A stretch of 64,000 bases of DNA from Neoluteolibacter marinus (GTDB lineage: Bacteria > Verrucomicrobiota > Verrucomicrobiia > Verrucomicrobiales > Akkermansiaceae). The DNA lies in the NCBI RefSeq assembly GCF_014904755.1, contig NZ_JACZFQ010000100.1, positions 1 to 64,000 on the forward strand, written 5' to 3'. A model generated the notes under the pieces. That model did no database searches and had not been told where the DNA came from. It saw only the letters and a list, made by a program, of their open reading frames with translations. Position numbers and translations under genes: made by a program. Numbering within the stretch: position 1 is the first letter of the stretch; the number at the start of each line of letters is the position of its first letter. Positions 25,275-33,773 of this stretch are shown here, in pieces.

Positions 25275-25646
25275 ATGCTCCTCCCCGTGCCCCTCTGGTT
25301 CGCCGCACTCGCGGGTGCCTTCGGCAGCTGCCTGCTCTGGCACAAGCGCACCGGCTCGCGGCATCTGGCCGTCGCGTCCGCGGGACTCGGACTGGTGGTA
25401 GCCCTGAGCCTGCCTGAACTGTTCGTCTACTGTTTTGGCTGGGACGTGCTGGACCGCTATGCCGGATTCATCATCGAACCCTCGAAGCTGAACCCCTACA
25501 CCCGCGAATTCGAAACTGCCGGCAGCCGTGTCATGACCTACTGCCGTCTCTTCGGGTGGATCGGCATGGCCGTCTTTTCCCTGGGGCTGGTGCGCCACGC
25601 CAACAAGGTCGCGATCCCGGCCCATGTCCCTGCTGATCCGCGATGA
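25275..25646 (+). CDS. small membrane protein, unknown
   Basis: A 123-residue protein with about three membrane helices: residues 5-20 (VPLWFAALAGAFGSCLLW), 31-54 (VASAGLGLVVALSLPELFV) and 91-106 (FGWIGMAVFSLGLV). The segment between helices 2 and 3 (DRYAGFIIEPSKLNPYTREFE) is polar. No family is recognised. It begins 51 bases after the kinase and overlaps the next membrane-protein gene by ATGA, so the two are coupled and may form a complex. Confidence 0.55.
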   Translation: MLLPVPLWFAALAGAFGSCLLWHKRTGSRHLAVASAGLGLVVALSLPELFVYCFGWDVLDRYAGFIIEPSKLNPYTREFETAGSRVMTYCRLFGWIGMAVFSLGLVRHANKVAIPAHVPADPR

Positions 25647-26005
25647 ATCCCCAGCTGCACCAGATTCTCTCTCATTTCGGCACCCTTGCTTATTGGGTGG
25701 CCATCGCCTTCGCGGCCCTGGCCTGCCATCGCCTCGCCGGAATCTCCCGCGACCGGGCGTTCCGCCTCGCACGTTTCGCTGCGCTCGGATTCCTGGGTCT
25801 CCACGGCATCTACTTCCTTTCGGACTGGGCGTTGCTGCTCCTCTACCAAGCGGGATTCTCGCTGCCGACCTTCATCAATGGGTTCTTCAAGGCGAGCTCC
25901 TATATCCTCGGGATCTCAAACTTTCTCCTTTGCGCGTTCTTCATCCTCTTCGCGATCGGCGCAGCTCGCAGCAACCCGCGGAGAAAGCAGCCGGAACCTT
26001 CCTGA
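25643..26005 (+). CDS. small membrane protein, unknown
   Basis: A 120-residue protein with three or four membrane helices (about 13-30, 45-70 and 87-108) and a short basic tail RSNPRRKQPEPS. The start ATG overlaps the stop of the preceding gene (ATGA), indicating translational coupling. No motif or family is recognised. The blaI-like gene follows 96 bases later behind its own operator-like palindromes, so this gene is probably the last of the kinase-side unit. Confidence 0.55.
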   Translation: MNPQLHQILSHFGTLAYWVAIAFAALACHRLAGISRDRAFRLARFAALGFLGLHGIYFLSDWALLLLYQAGFSLPTFINGFFKASSYILGISNFLLCAFFILFAIGAARSNPRRKQPEPS

Positions 26006-26037
26006 ATCGCTCCTTCCCGGAAGGCCGGCACCCCCTG

Positions 26038-26084
26038 ACGACAAACGTCGTTACTTTTCTCTCGACGCACACGACATTTGTCGT
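26038..26084 (+). promoter_or_regulatory. two BlaI-type operator palindromes
   Basis: Two 14-base palindromes of the form ACGAC-N4-GTCGT: ACGACAAACGTCGT (26038-26051) and ACGACATTTGTCGT (26071-26084). Their centres are 33 bases apart, about three helix turns, so two repressor dimers would sit on the same face. The second contains GACATTTGTC, close to the ACA-N2-TGT core of BlaI/MecI/CopY operators. The pair lies before the blaI-like gene, the second site 17 bases upstream of its ATG. Confidence 0.75.
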
Positions 26085-26101
26085 CAGCAAGGAAGGCGAT
26101 C

Positions 26102-26494
26102 ATGAAGTCCTTGCCCGCCCTCTCGCCCGCCGAACAGGCCCTGATGGACCTGATTTGGTCCCACCAGCCGGTCTCGGTCGCCGACTTGCTCGCACGGGTG
26201 AACGCGACCCGCCGCGAGCCGGTGACCCGCAACACGCTACAAACCCAGCTCACCCGCCTGGAAGCCAAGGGCTGGCTCAAGCGCGACGAAAGCGACCGCG
26301 TCCGCCTCTACCGCGCCGCCGTCGCGGAGAACCGGGGCCGTGGCAAAGTCCTTGCCGAGCTCAAGCAACGCCTCTTCGGCGGCTCCGGGCTGTCGCTCGT
26401 CCGCTGCCTGGTTGAAGAAGGCGGTCTGGACGATGCGGAGATCAAGGAGCTCAATGAACTGATCGAGAGCCATCGGAAGGGAGGCAAGTCGTGA
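26102..26494 (+). CDS. BlaI/MecI/CopY-family repressor
   Basis: A 130-residue winged-helix repressor. ATG 26102 follows an SD-like AAGGAAGG; an earlier in-frame ATG (26078) would run through the operator. The DNA-binding part (about 5-75) has LSPAEQALMDLIWSHQPVSV and the recognition helix TRNTLQTQLTRLEAKGWLKR, the core of the family. The C-terminal helices (about 85-130) form the dimer. BlaI repressors are cut when a partner membrane metallopeptidase is activated. Such a partner follows at once, overlapping by GTGA. Operators in front imply autorepression. Confidence 0.9.
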   Translation: MKSLPALSPAEQALMDLIWSHQPVSVADLLARVNATRREPVTRNTLQTQLTRLEAKGWLKRDESDRVRLYRAAVAENRGRGKVLAELKQRLFGGSGLSLVRCLVEEGGLDDAEIKELNELIESHRKGGKS

Positions 26495-27627
26495 GCGCGA
26501 CGACATACCTGTTATCCGTCGCCGCGCATGCGGGCATCCTTTCGCTGCCGGCGCTCGCGATGGTGGTCTGTATCAGGAATGTTCGCGTCCAGGCGGTATT
26601 CGCACTCGCCTGCCTTGTCGGTGTCGGCAGCCTTTCCTGGCTGTCCCCTCTGCGCCCCTCGACCCAAAAGGCTTTCGTTGTTCCCATCACGGAAGTCGAA
26701 AGGACGATGCCGTCCCCCGTCCGTCCGATAGCCAGCGAACCGCCATCAACCTCTGCCGCGGTTCCCCCCATCGAGCGAGCTTCACCAACCGCACCCGGTC
26801 TCGCCCGGCTCAAACCAAGCGCGGTTCTGATTGGCCTGTGGATTTCCGGAATTCTCGTCGGCAGCGGCTTGTTCCTACGATCCATCCGAAGGGCGAAATG
26901 CTGGCAACGTTCGCTCTCTCCACCGGACGACTCCCAATGGGAGATTCTCGAGGCTGCCCTGCCCCGGAAAATCTCCCGGAGCTCGTTCCGCATCGACTCC
27001 GGAAACGCTTCGCCCTGCGTCACCGGTTTCCGGAAACCCCTGGTGGTGATCCCGGAACACCTCCTCGACCCAACGCGGGTCCGGGAATTGCACTGGGCGC
27101 TTCGCCATGAAATCGGCCATTTGGATGGCCACGATTCCCGTTGGGTGTGCTCCACTTTGTTCTTCAGGGTGCTCTTCTGGTGGAATCCCATGATGCATTT
27201 CCTGGCGTGGACCTGGTCGAATGACCGGGAACAAACCTGCGACCGGATCGCGGCACAAGAGGATGATGAGAAATCCGGTTACAGCTCGTTCCTCGTTTCC
27301 GTGGCGGCCATCCACCGCACCAAGCGCCCCTTGACGCTGGCCATGGCGAATCCCGGTGTGGCGAGAAACCTCGAAAGGCGCATTTCATCGCTCCTCAAAG
27401 CTCCGTCAGGAGTCCCGGCACGAACTTCGAAACTCCAGATCGCCATCGGAGCGGCGGTTTGCTTCGCATCGCTGGCGTGGACGTCCTTGTTCGCGTTCGA
27501 AACCAAGGCATCCAATCCACGATCCTCCGGCGCTCTGACGCTCGACGAGATCCTGAACCCGCCCCCGAGAATTCTCGGTCACGATGGCCATCGTGAAATC
27601 CTCAAAACCATTGCTTCAGCCCGATGA
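26491..27627 (+). CDS. M56-family membrane metallopeptidase (BlaR1-like, short)
   Basis: A 378-residue inner-membrane zinc peptidase with a GTG start that overlaps the repressor stop (GTGA). Membrane helices are near 15-28, 34-50, 110-130 and 220-240, with one near 325-345. The zinc site is HEIGH at 206-210, with Glu248 in DREQTCD as third ligand. After the last helix only about 35 residues remain, so the penicillin-binding sensor domain of true BlaR1 (about 600 residues) is missing. The signal is therefore not a beta-lactam bound in that way. The first loop (about 55-108) is Pro/Ser-rich. Base composition looks less GC-rich than its neighbours. Confidence 0.87.
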   Translation: MSATTYLLSVAAHAGILSLPALAMVVCIRNVRVQAVFALACLVGVGSLSWLSPLRPSTQKAFVVPITEVERTMPSPVRPIASEPPSTSAAVPPIERASPTAPGLARLKPSAVLIGLWISGILVGSGLFLRSIRRAKCWQRSLSPPDDSQWEILEAALPRKISRSSFRIDSGNASPCVTGFRKPLVVIPEHLLDPTRVRELHWALRHEIGHLDGHDSRWVCSTLFFRVLFWWNPMMHFLAWTWSNDREQTCDRIAAQEDDEKSGYSSFLVSVAAIHRTKRPLTLAMANPGVARNLERRISSLLKAPSGVPARTSKLQIAIGAAVCFASLAWTSLFAFETKASNPRSSGALTLDEILNPPPRILGHDGHREILKTIASAR

Positions 27628-28609
27628 AATCCTCACGGAGGAGGAACTTCAGGGTCGGATCGGCGAGCGCATCACCGACATCCAAGAACTGCTATCGATC
27701 TGTCAGGATGCGGAGACCGGAAGCAAGATGTCGTGGAGCCAGTCGAACTGCATCAGGAACGACGCCTCGGCAGGTGCGGATCTCGCATGGGACGGGGAGC
27801 CGGGCCCCAAGCCCTTCGTCGGTTGGGTCGTCGGTTGGAATGGACACGGCTCGGACGATGCGATCCACCTGTCGATCAAAGCCGCCTATGCCTTCGTTCC
27901 CGGCAAGCACCTCGCACCCGGTCTTGTGCCCTCCGATGCCATTCCGTGGAACCAGGTTCACCAGGTTGAGAAATCGGCCCGGCTCGAACTGCCATCAGGA
28001 GCCTCCACGGCGGTTTCCTTCGGTGAAGTCGAAGCCGGAGTCTTCGTCACCATTTTCGCGGGCGCACGGATCGCGCCCCCTTGGGACGTTCCCGACAGGT
28101 TCCAACCGGGCTTCTTCACCAGCCTTTCGCCCCAACCCACGGAAGGAGACGACCTCCTGCGCATGTTGTTGGGAAATGCGGACCCGTCGTCCAAGCCCCG
28201 GACCATCAGAGTCTCTGTCTCCAAAGCCGAGATCCAAGATCCCGAAACGCGACGGCTTTCAAAACTCGCCAACGAGGCGCAGCAGGCGTGGATCAAGGCA
28301 ATGGATGCTTTGCCCCGGAACGCGGAACTGGTCCGGCAGCGGCACATCCATCTGAAAGCCCTCGATCAGGATGAGCGGGACAAGGCGACCCACTGGAAAT
28401 TGTCCAAGATCAACGAAGCCATCCGCGCCAACGCCGAGAACGACATCGACACGGTTTTACTGAGACTCGACTACGCAGCAAAAAGCAGGGAGGCCAGTCG
28501 CGCATTCCAAAAACAGCTCGAGACCGAGCAATGGGAGATGAAGGAGAAAAAACAACGGATTCAGCGGCAGGAACTGGAGGATTTCGACCGACGCCGTCAC
28601 GAATGGTAG
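27584..28609 (+). CDS. unknown protein coupled to the BlaI/M56 pair
   Basis: A 341-residue protein whose start overlaps the peptidase gene by 44 bases, so it is likely part of the same operon. No signal peptide or membrane helix is seen, which suggests a cytosolic location. The first 190 residues are mixed alpha/beta with FVGWVVGWNGHGSDDAIHLS and AVSFGEVEAGVFVTIFAG. The rest is a long charged helix region likely to form a coiled coil (about 225-341, ending in repeated K/E/R/Q). No family is recognised. It could be the effector controlled by the repressor, or a sensor for it. Its composition is again less GC-rich than most of the window. Confidence 0.6.
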   Translation: MAIVKSSKPLLQPDEILTEEELQGRIGERITDIQELLSICQDAETGSKMSWSQSNCIRNDASAGADLAWDGEPGPKPFVGWVVGWNGHGSDDAIHLSIKAAYAFVPGKHLAPGLVPSDAIPWNQVHQVEKSARLELPSGASTAVSFGEVEAGVFVTIFAGARIAPPWDVPDRFQPGFFTSLSPQPTEGDDLLRMLLGNADPSSKPRTIRVSVSKAEIQDPETRRLSKLANEAQQAWIKAMDALPRNAELVRQRHIHLKALDQDERDKATHWKLSKINEAIRANAENDIDTVLLRLDYAAKSREASRAFQKQLETEQWEMKEKKQRIQRQELEDFDRRRHEW

Positions 28610-28670
28610 GTGGTGTGCCCGTCCGCGGAAAAGCCCTCATCCTCGTCCCGGAACCCGGACTTCCGGCAAT

Positions 28671-28729
28671 TATCTGCGGTCATCCCGTCCATCTGTGGTT
28701 GAAAATCAGGGAGCGGAGAACCGTTCTCC
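28671..28729. repeat. intergenic repeat phrase plus small hairpin
   Basis: TATCTGCGGTCATCCCGTCC at 28671-28690 continues as ATCTGTGGTTGAAAA. From memory, such phrases are scattered between genes of many bacteria of this group; this was not searched. A perfect hairpin, GGAGAA (28715-28720) with TTCTCC (28724-28729), follows. The gap 28610-28806 shows nothing else. Confidence 0.4.
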
Positions 28730-28806
28730 CGATGGAAAAACCTCAACCGGGGCAGTACATTGGACTCTTGCCACTTGGCGCGCCCGGCTTTACTCCCTGC
28801 CCCGCC

Positions 28807-30279
28807 ATGTCCGAAACCACTCAGCCGCAATCGACCGAAGCCGAACTCATCGCCGTCCGCCGTGAGAAACTCGGCAAATTGCGCGATCTCGGCGTGGACC
28901 CCTTCGGCACGGCCTTCGAAACGACCCACACTCCGGCCGAGCTGCGCGAGAACTTCGCCGAAGGCCTGCAGGTCAAAGTCGCCGGCCGCATCACCGGCCT
29001 GCGCGACATGGGCCGCTCCTGCTTTTTCCACGTCGCCGACGTCCTCGGCGCGATCCAGGGCTTCATCGCCCTCAAAACCCTCACCGACGAACTACGCGCC
29101 GTCTACGACTGCCTCGACCGCGGCGACTGGCTCGGCATCGAGGGCGAGACCTTCATGACCCGCACCGGCGAGCCCACGGTCAAGGTCGAGAAGTTCACCA
29201 TCCTTTCCAAGTCCCTGCGCCCGATGCCCGACAAGTGGCACGGCGTCGCCGACCGCGAGATCAAGTACCGCAAGCGCCACCTCGACCTGATGTCGAACGA
29301 GGAAAGCGCCGCCGTCTTCGTCACCCGCAGCCGCATGGTCGCGGAGATCCGCAGCTTCTTCCACGAGCGCGGCTACCTCGAGGTCGAGACGCCGATGCTG
29401 CAAAGCGTCGCCGGCGGTGCCGCCGCGCGGCCCTTCGAGACCTATCACAATGCCCTCGGCATGCCGCTGACCATGCGCATCGCCCCGGAGCTCTTCCTCA
29501 AGCGCCTGCTAGTCGGCGGCTTCACCAAGCTGTTCGAACTCAACCGCAACTTCCGCAACGAAGGCATCTCGCGCCGCCACAATCCCGAGTTCACCATGCT
29601 CGAGGCCTACCAGGCCTTCGCCGACTTCGAGATCATGGCCGAGCTGGTCGAGAGCCTGACCTGCCACCTCGCCGAGAAGTTCTGCGGCGGCCTCAAGATC
29701 GATCACAAGGACGAGGACGGCAACGTCACCCGCACCATCGACCTGACCCGCCCGTGGAAGCGAGCCAGCTACCACGACCTGATCAAGGGCGTCGCCGGCG
29801 ATGACTTCTTCGACATCACCCCGGAGCAGCGCCGCGCCAAGTGCGACGAGCTCGGCGTGCAGATTTCCGACGGCATGGAAGACTACGAGGTCATCCAGCA
29901 GGTCTTCGAAAAGAAGGTCGAGGAGCACACCTTCGACCCCTGCTTCGTCACCCGCGTCGCCAGCGAACTGGTCCCGCTCGCCAAGGTCAGCCCCGGCGGC
30001 AAGACCGTCGAAGTGTATGAGCTCATCATCAACGGCCAGGAAATCAGCCCCGGCTACTCCGAGCTCAACGACCCCGATGTCCAGCGCGACCGCCTCGAGC
30101 ACCAGGCCGGCGGCGAGGAGGAGCAGAAGGTCGACTACGACTTCATCGAGACCCTCGAACACGGCATGCCCCCGGCCGGCGGCATCGGCATCGGCATCGA
30201 CCGCCTGATCATGATGCTCACCGGCGCCCCGACCATCCGCGACGTGGTGTTGTTCCCGCTGCTGAAGAAGAAGGATTAA
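28807..30279 (+). CDS. lysS: lysyl-tRNA synthetase, class II
   Basis: A 490-residue cytosolic enzyme that charges tRNA-Lys. The start ATG 28807 (MSETTQPQSTEAELIAVRREK) gives the normal length; the open frame upstream is repeat-derived. The N-terminal OB-fold anticodon-binding domain (about 55-150) contains VAGRITGLRDMGRSCFFHVAD. Class II motif 2 is FELNRNFRNEGISRRHNPEF followed by TMLEAYQAF near residue 260. Motif 3 is GIGIGIDRLIMMLTGAPTIR near 460-480, with the class II Arg. All key parts are present. It is a single housekeeping gene with no evident operon partner. Confidence 0.97.
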   Translation: MSETTQPQSTEAELIAVRREKLGKLRDLGVDPFGTAFETTHTPAELRENFAEGLQVKVAGRITGLRDMGRSCFFHVADVLGAIQGFIALKTLTDELRAVYDCLDRGDWLGIEGETFMTRTGEPTVKVEKFTILSKSLRPMPDKWHGVADREIKYRKRHLDLMSNEESAAVFVTRSRMVAEIRSFFHERGYLEVETPMLQSVAGGAAARPFETYHNALGMPLTMRIAPELFLKRLLVGGFTKLFELNRNFRNEGISRRHNPEFTMLEAYQAFADFEIMAELVESLTCHLAEKFCGGLKIDHKDEDGNVTRTIDLTRPWKRASYHDLIKGVAGDDFFDITPEQRRAKCDELGVQISDGMEDYEVIQQVFEKKVEEHTFDPCFVTRVASELVPLAKVSPGGKTVEVYELIINGQEISPGYSELNDPDVQRDRLEHQAGGEEEQKVDYDFIETLEHGMPPAGGIGIGIDRLIMMLTGAPTIRDVVLFPLLKKKD

Positions 30280-30522
30280 GGGTCCGGAATCTTCCCGTGC
30301 TCGGAGTCTTAGCCTTCGGCGTTGAGTGCCTTGCTGCGGCCTATCTTGCGGGTCGCACGGTGAATCTTGCCCACCGATGACGGTGGCAGCACGGACTCCG
30401 GTCGAAGCCGCGTGATGACCAAAAGGCGGCCGGCCTCGTCGAAATGGCGCTTTTCGACTGGATTCGAGCCAAAACCTGCGGTTTCTCTACGTATCGTTTC
30501 TCGAAGACAGCCCGACATCTTG

Positions 30523-33003
30523 ATGCTCCTCACCTGCCCGATCTGCGCCCACCCGCACGCCGTCGAAATTCCGCGCTTTCCGGCGAAAATCCGCTGCGGG
30601 GAATGCAATTCCAAGTGTCTGGTGGAGGAGTCCGGCGCGATCACCGTGCTTGAGGCCGGGATCCCACCGCAATCTGAATCCCAGGCCGTCATCGCTCCTC
30701 TGCCGCGCCCGGTGCCGGTGAAGTCGAACTCGGGAGCGGTCGCGGGATTCGTCGTGGGTGCATTGGTCATCGGAACCGCCGCGGTCACCCTGGTCCCCGC
30801 TTGGCGGGAAGCACTGCTGCCGGACACCGGTTCGAAAGAAGGGCCGGCCCCCGTCACGCAGCCGCAAGCGCAGGCCCCGGCGGTCGTCGAGGCGAGCGCG
30901 GCCCCGGCTCCCGCCCCCGTGGTTCCAGCTCCCGCAGTTGAACCGCTCATGCCGGAGGAAACAATCGTCACCGCGGCGGAGCCTCCGGCACCCGCTCGTG
31001 TGATGGAGAATCCCGAGCCCGCGGGGAAAGCGCTCACCTTGGCAGCGGCGGCACCCGAGATCGACCGCATCCTGGCCGAAACCCATCAACGAATCTCCGG
31101 CGATCCGGCCCAAGCGGAGTCCGAAGTCCGCGCTTTCCTCCGCGGGCTCTACACCCCGCGCAACGGCCGCACGCCGGGCGGCACGCTGGGCGAGTCGCAT
31201 CCCGAGCTCCTGCTCGGACTGCTCGGCGACCTTTGGAAACGCATCGAGGAAAGCCCCGGCGCGACCCTGCCGGAGACCCCGGGCATCAAGATCCAGAACC
31301 GCTCGCGGAGCTACGAACTCACCGATACCTACGTCAAACTCCTCGGTGCCGCGGCCACCGGCGGTCCGGTCGAGGACGCGGCCCTCGAGGCCCTGGCCCG
31401 TGACGAGGAGATCACCAAGCTTCTCACTCACTTTGCCAAGGGGCAGGACCCTTCCACCACCGGGAACGCCCTGACCCTCGGGCGCATGATCTTCGACATC
31501 CGCCAAGGAAACAAACCGCTTGCCGGTGCAGAACCGAAAGCGCGTGCGGTCGCCATCGACGACTTGCCGAAGACCGGCCGCGACGTCGATCTCGCGGGCT
31601 TCGACAGCGTCCAGGAGCTGGTCCGCTGGGCGCACGAGTTCAATCCCGGCGAGAAAACCCCGATCAAAGCGGAGTCGGAATCCGAAGCCAGCGAATGGAC
31701 CAAGCGGGCCAAGGCCTATCTCAACCTTCCCGCCGAGGTCCTGCTGCCCCACCCCGGGTCCGCCGACCTGCCGGGCAAGGTCTCCGACAAGGCCCCGCGG
31801 GTGGAGCGCGAGGTCCAGATCGATCTCGCGCGGGCCCGCTGGCAAGCCACCGGTCTCTACGCCGTGCCCGGCGAGGCGATCACGCTGCGCGTTCCCAGCC
31901 GGCTGCGGGGAAAGGGCCTGCAAGTGCGCATCGGCGCCCAGACGGACAATGTTTCCCGCACCAGCGGCAATTCCGCCAAGGGCTTGAAGCGATTCCCCAT
32001 CATCTCGAATTCCTTCCCGCTCGACGACGGCCGCGTGACGGTCGGCAACCCCTTCGGCGGGGCCATCTACATCGACGTTCCGGTCGGTGAAAACACTGGC
32101 GACCTCCGCGTCCCGGCCCACGGCATGGTGATCCGCACCTTCGCCAAGGCCCCAGCCCCGGATCCGCAGACCCTCGTCATCGCCGGCGCCGTCGAGATGC
32201 CGTGGTGGCGGCCCGGCATGGCCGCTGCCGACTGGCGCAAGGAACTCGCCAAGCCCGCCCCGTGGGCCGAGATGGACTTCGGGACGCTCTGTCTCTGCGT
32301 CCCGGCCGACATCGCCAGGAAGGCCAAGGACCCGCAGGGACTCACCGAATTCTGGCAAACGGTCATGGACGCGGAGTGGAAGTTCGGTGGCTACACCGGT
32401 CCCCGTGTCACCCCGATGCGCATCAGCTTCGACCGTCAGATCAGCGCCGGCTTCATGCACTCCGGCTACCCGATCATGGTCCATCTCCCGCAAGCCGCCG
32501 AGACGCTGGACCTCAAGCTGATCTCCGAAAGGGGCAGCTGGGGCCTGTTCCACGAGATCGGCCACAACCACCAGCCCCTGTGCATCACGCCGAAGGGCTT
32601 CAGCGAATCCACGGTCAACCTCTTCAGCCTCGCCGCCCAGTCGGCGATCCTGCCCAAGCGCGATCCCAAGCTCGGCCACGGCGCGCTGGCCGACCCGGAT
32701 GCCCTGCTCAAGAAGCGCATGGCCGGCGAAACCGACGCCTGGACCAACCTCGCCGTCTTCTTCCCGCTCATCGACGAGTTCGGCATGGACAGCCTCACAC
32801 GGATGTTCCGCCTCTACTGGGAGAAGGACGCGAAAAGCGGTGACGCACCGAAGTTTACCTCCGAGGAATGCGAAGACCAATGGGTCCGCCGCTTCGGGGA
32901 AACCGTCGAGCGCGACGTCTGCGCCTATTTCGAAAGCGTCCACTTCCACGTCACCCCCGCGACCCGGAAAGCGCTCTCGAAGTTCAAGCCCTGGACGCCC
33001 TGA
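30523..33003 (+). CDS. membrane-anchored M60 metallopeptidase with zinc ribbon
   Basis: A protein of 826 residues. Residues 5-32 form a small zinc ribbon (CPIC ... CGEC, plus C32). A membrane helix follows at about 70-92 (GAVAGFVVGALVIGTAAVTL), then a Pro/Ala-rich linker (about 95-160) and a helical region. The C-terminal half is an M60/enhancin-like peptidase, with HEIGHNHQ at 677-684 as the zinc site. M60 enzymes cut mucin-type glycoproteins and carry gluzincin motifs. The N-terminal ribbon would sit in the cytosol and the peptidase outside. ATG 30523 lies next to TTG 30520; the earlier open frame looks spurious. The 243 bases after lysS hold nothing else I can support. Confidence 0.8.
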   Translation: MLLTCPICAHPHAVEIPRFPAKIRCGECNSKCLVEESGAITVLEAGIPPQSESQAVIAPLPRPVPVKSNSGAVAGFVVGALVIGTAAVTLVPAWREALLPDTGSKEGPAPVTQPQAQAPAVVEASAAPAPAPVVPAPAVEPLMPEETIVTAAEPPAPARVMENPEPAGKALTLAAAAPEIDRILAETHQRISGDPAQAESEVRAFLRGLYTPRNGRTPGGTLGESHPELLLGLLGDLWKRIEESPGATLPETPGIKIQNRSRSYELTDTYVKLLGAAATGGPVEDAALEALARDEEITKLLTHFAKGQDPSTTGNALTLGRMIFDIRQGNKPLAGAEPKARAVAIDDLPKTGRDVDLAGFDSVQELVRWAHEFNPGEKTPIKAESESEASEWTKRAKAYLNLPAEVLLPHPGSADLPGKVSDKAPRVEREVQIDLARARWQATGLYAVPGEAITLRVPSRLRGKGLQVRIGAQTDNVSRTSGNSAKGLKRFPIISNSFPLDDGRVTVGNPFGGAIYIDVPVGENTGDLRVPAHGMVIRTFAKAPAPDPQTLVIAGAVEMPWWRPGMAAADWRKELAKPAPWAEMDFGTLCLCVPADIARKAKDPQGLTEFWQTVMDAEWKFGGYTGPRVTPMRISFDRQISAGFMHSGYPIMVHLPQAAETLDLKLISERGSWGLFHEIGHNHQPLCITPKGFSESTVNLFSLAAQSAILPKRDPKLGHGALADPDALLKKRMAGETDAWTNLAVFFPLIDEFGMDSLTRMFRLYWEKDAKSGDAPKFTSEECEDQWVRRFGETVERDVCAYFESVHFHVTPATRKALSKFKPWTP

Positions 33004-33029
33004 CATCCCGGCGCAACCCGTGGCCAGGA

Positions 33030-33731
33030 TCAGTCCCCGTCCTTCTTGAAACGGAGGACGTAATTCTCCTTCACCCCGTCGATCTCCACCTCCTCCACGA
33101 ACTTCAGCCCCGCGTCCTCGATTTCCTTGCGGAAGACCTCCTTCCCGGCCCGCACGTGGCCCATGATCCAGTCGCTGGAAACGCCCTCGATCCGCTCGAA
33201 GTCGACCACTACCACCGTGCCACCGGGTTTGAGCGCGGCGACCAGCGAGGCCAGCGTCGATGCCGGATACTCGAAGTGATGGTAGGTGTCGCAGATGAAG
33301 GCGACGTCCACTGAAGCCGGCGGCAGCGACACCGAGTCCTGCGGGCACAAAACCGCGGTGATATTCCCCTGCCCCTCCTGCTTGGCACGGGCCTGGATGT
33401 GCTCGAGGAAGCGGCCGTTGATATCGACCGCGTAGACCCAGCCGCCCGCGCCGACCGCCCCGGCGAACATCCGGGTGTAGAGGCCGGTCCCCGCACCGAT
33501 GTCGGCGACAGTCATGCCCGGCTTTACGCCGCACGCGGCCAGCAGCTCCTTGCGGTGGTGGAACACCTCCCGGCTCTCGACCTCGAACTTCTGCAGCCAC
33601 TCGTCGACCTTCAGGTCGGGATCGAGGAAGTTCTCATTGATCCCCGGCTTGACGCTGGTTCCGGGTGCGGGAGCTTCCTTGGCGAAAGTCACGAAGCCAG
33701 CCAAAGCGAGCACGACGAGCGGGATCTTCAT
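33030..33731 (-). CDS. exported class I SAM-dependent methyltransferase
   Basis: A 233-residue protein with a signal peptide (MKIPLVVLALAGFVTFAKEA) ahead of a complete Rossmann methyltransferase domain: motif I VADIGAGTGLYTR, then WVYAVDING, motif IV ICDTYHHFEYP, and LKPGGTVVVVDFER. SAM is cytosolic, so a periplasmic methyltransferase is odd, although proteins of this layout are known in other Gram-negative bacteria. An upstream ATG (33749) adds six residues. It lies 42 bases after the stop of the esterase-SMP30 gene in the same direction (that gene is upstream), so it may be co-transcribed. Substrate is unknown. Confidence 0.75.
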   Translation of the reverse strand: MKIPLVVLALAGFVTFAKEAPAPGTSVKPGINENFLDPDLKVDEWLQKFEVESREVFHHRKELLAACGVKPGMTVADIGAGTGLYTRMFAGAVGAGGWVYAVDINGRFLEHIQARAKQEGQGNITAVLCPQDSVSLPPASVDVAFICDTYHHFEYPASTLASLVAALKPGGTVVVVDFERIEGVSSDWIMGHVRAGKEVFRKEIEDAGLKFVEEVEIDGVKENYVLRFKKDGD

Positions 33732-33773
33732 GCAGGGATGCTGACGCATTTCAAAAGCCAGACGAGACGGAAT

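Noticed and set aside
30487-33600. A 1037-codon open frame on the minus strand
   Set aside because: It is antisense to the M60 peptidase and out of frame with the methyltransferase; high GC removes stop codons from many frames here.
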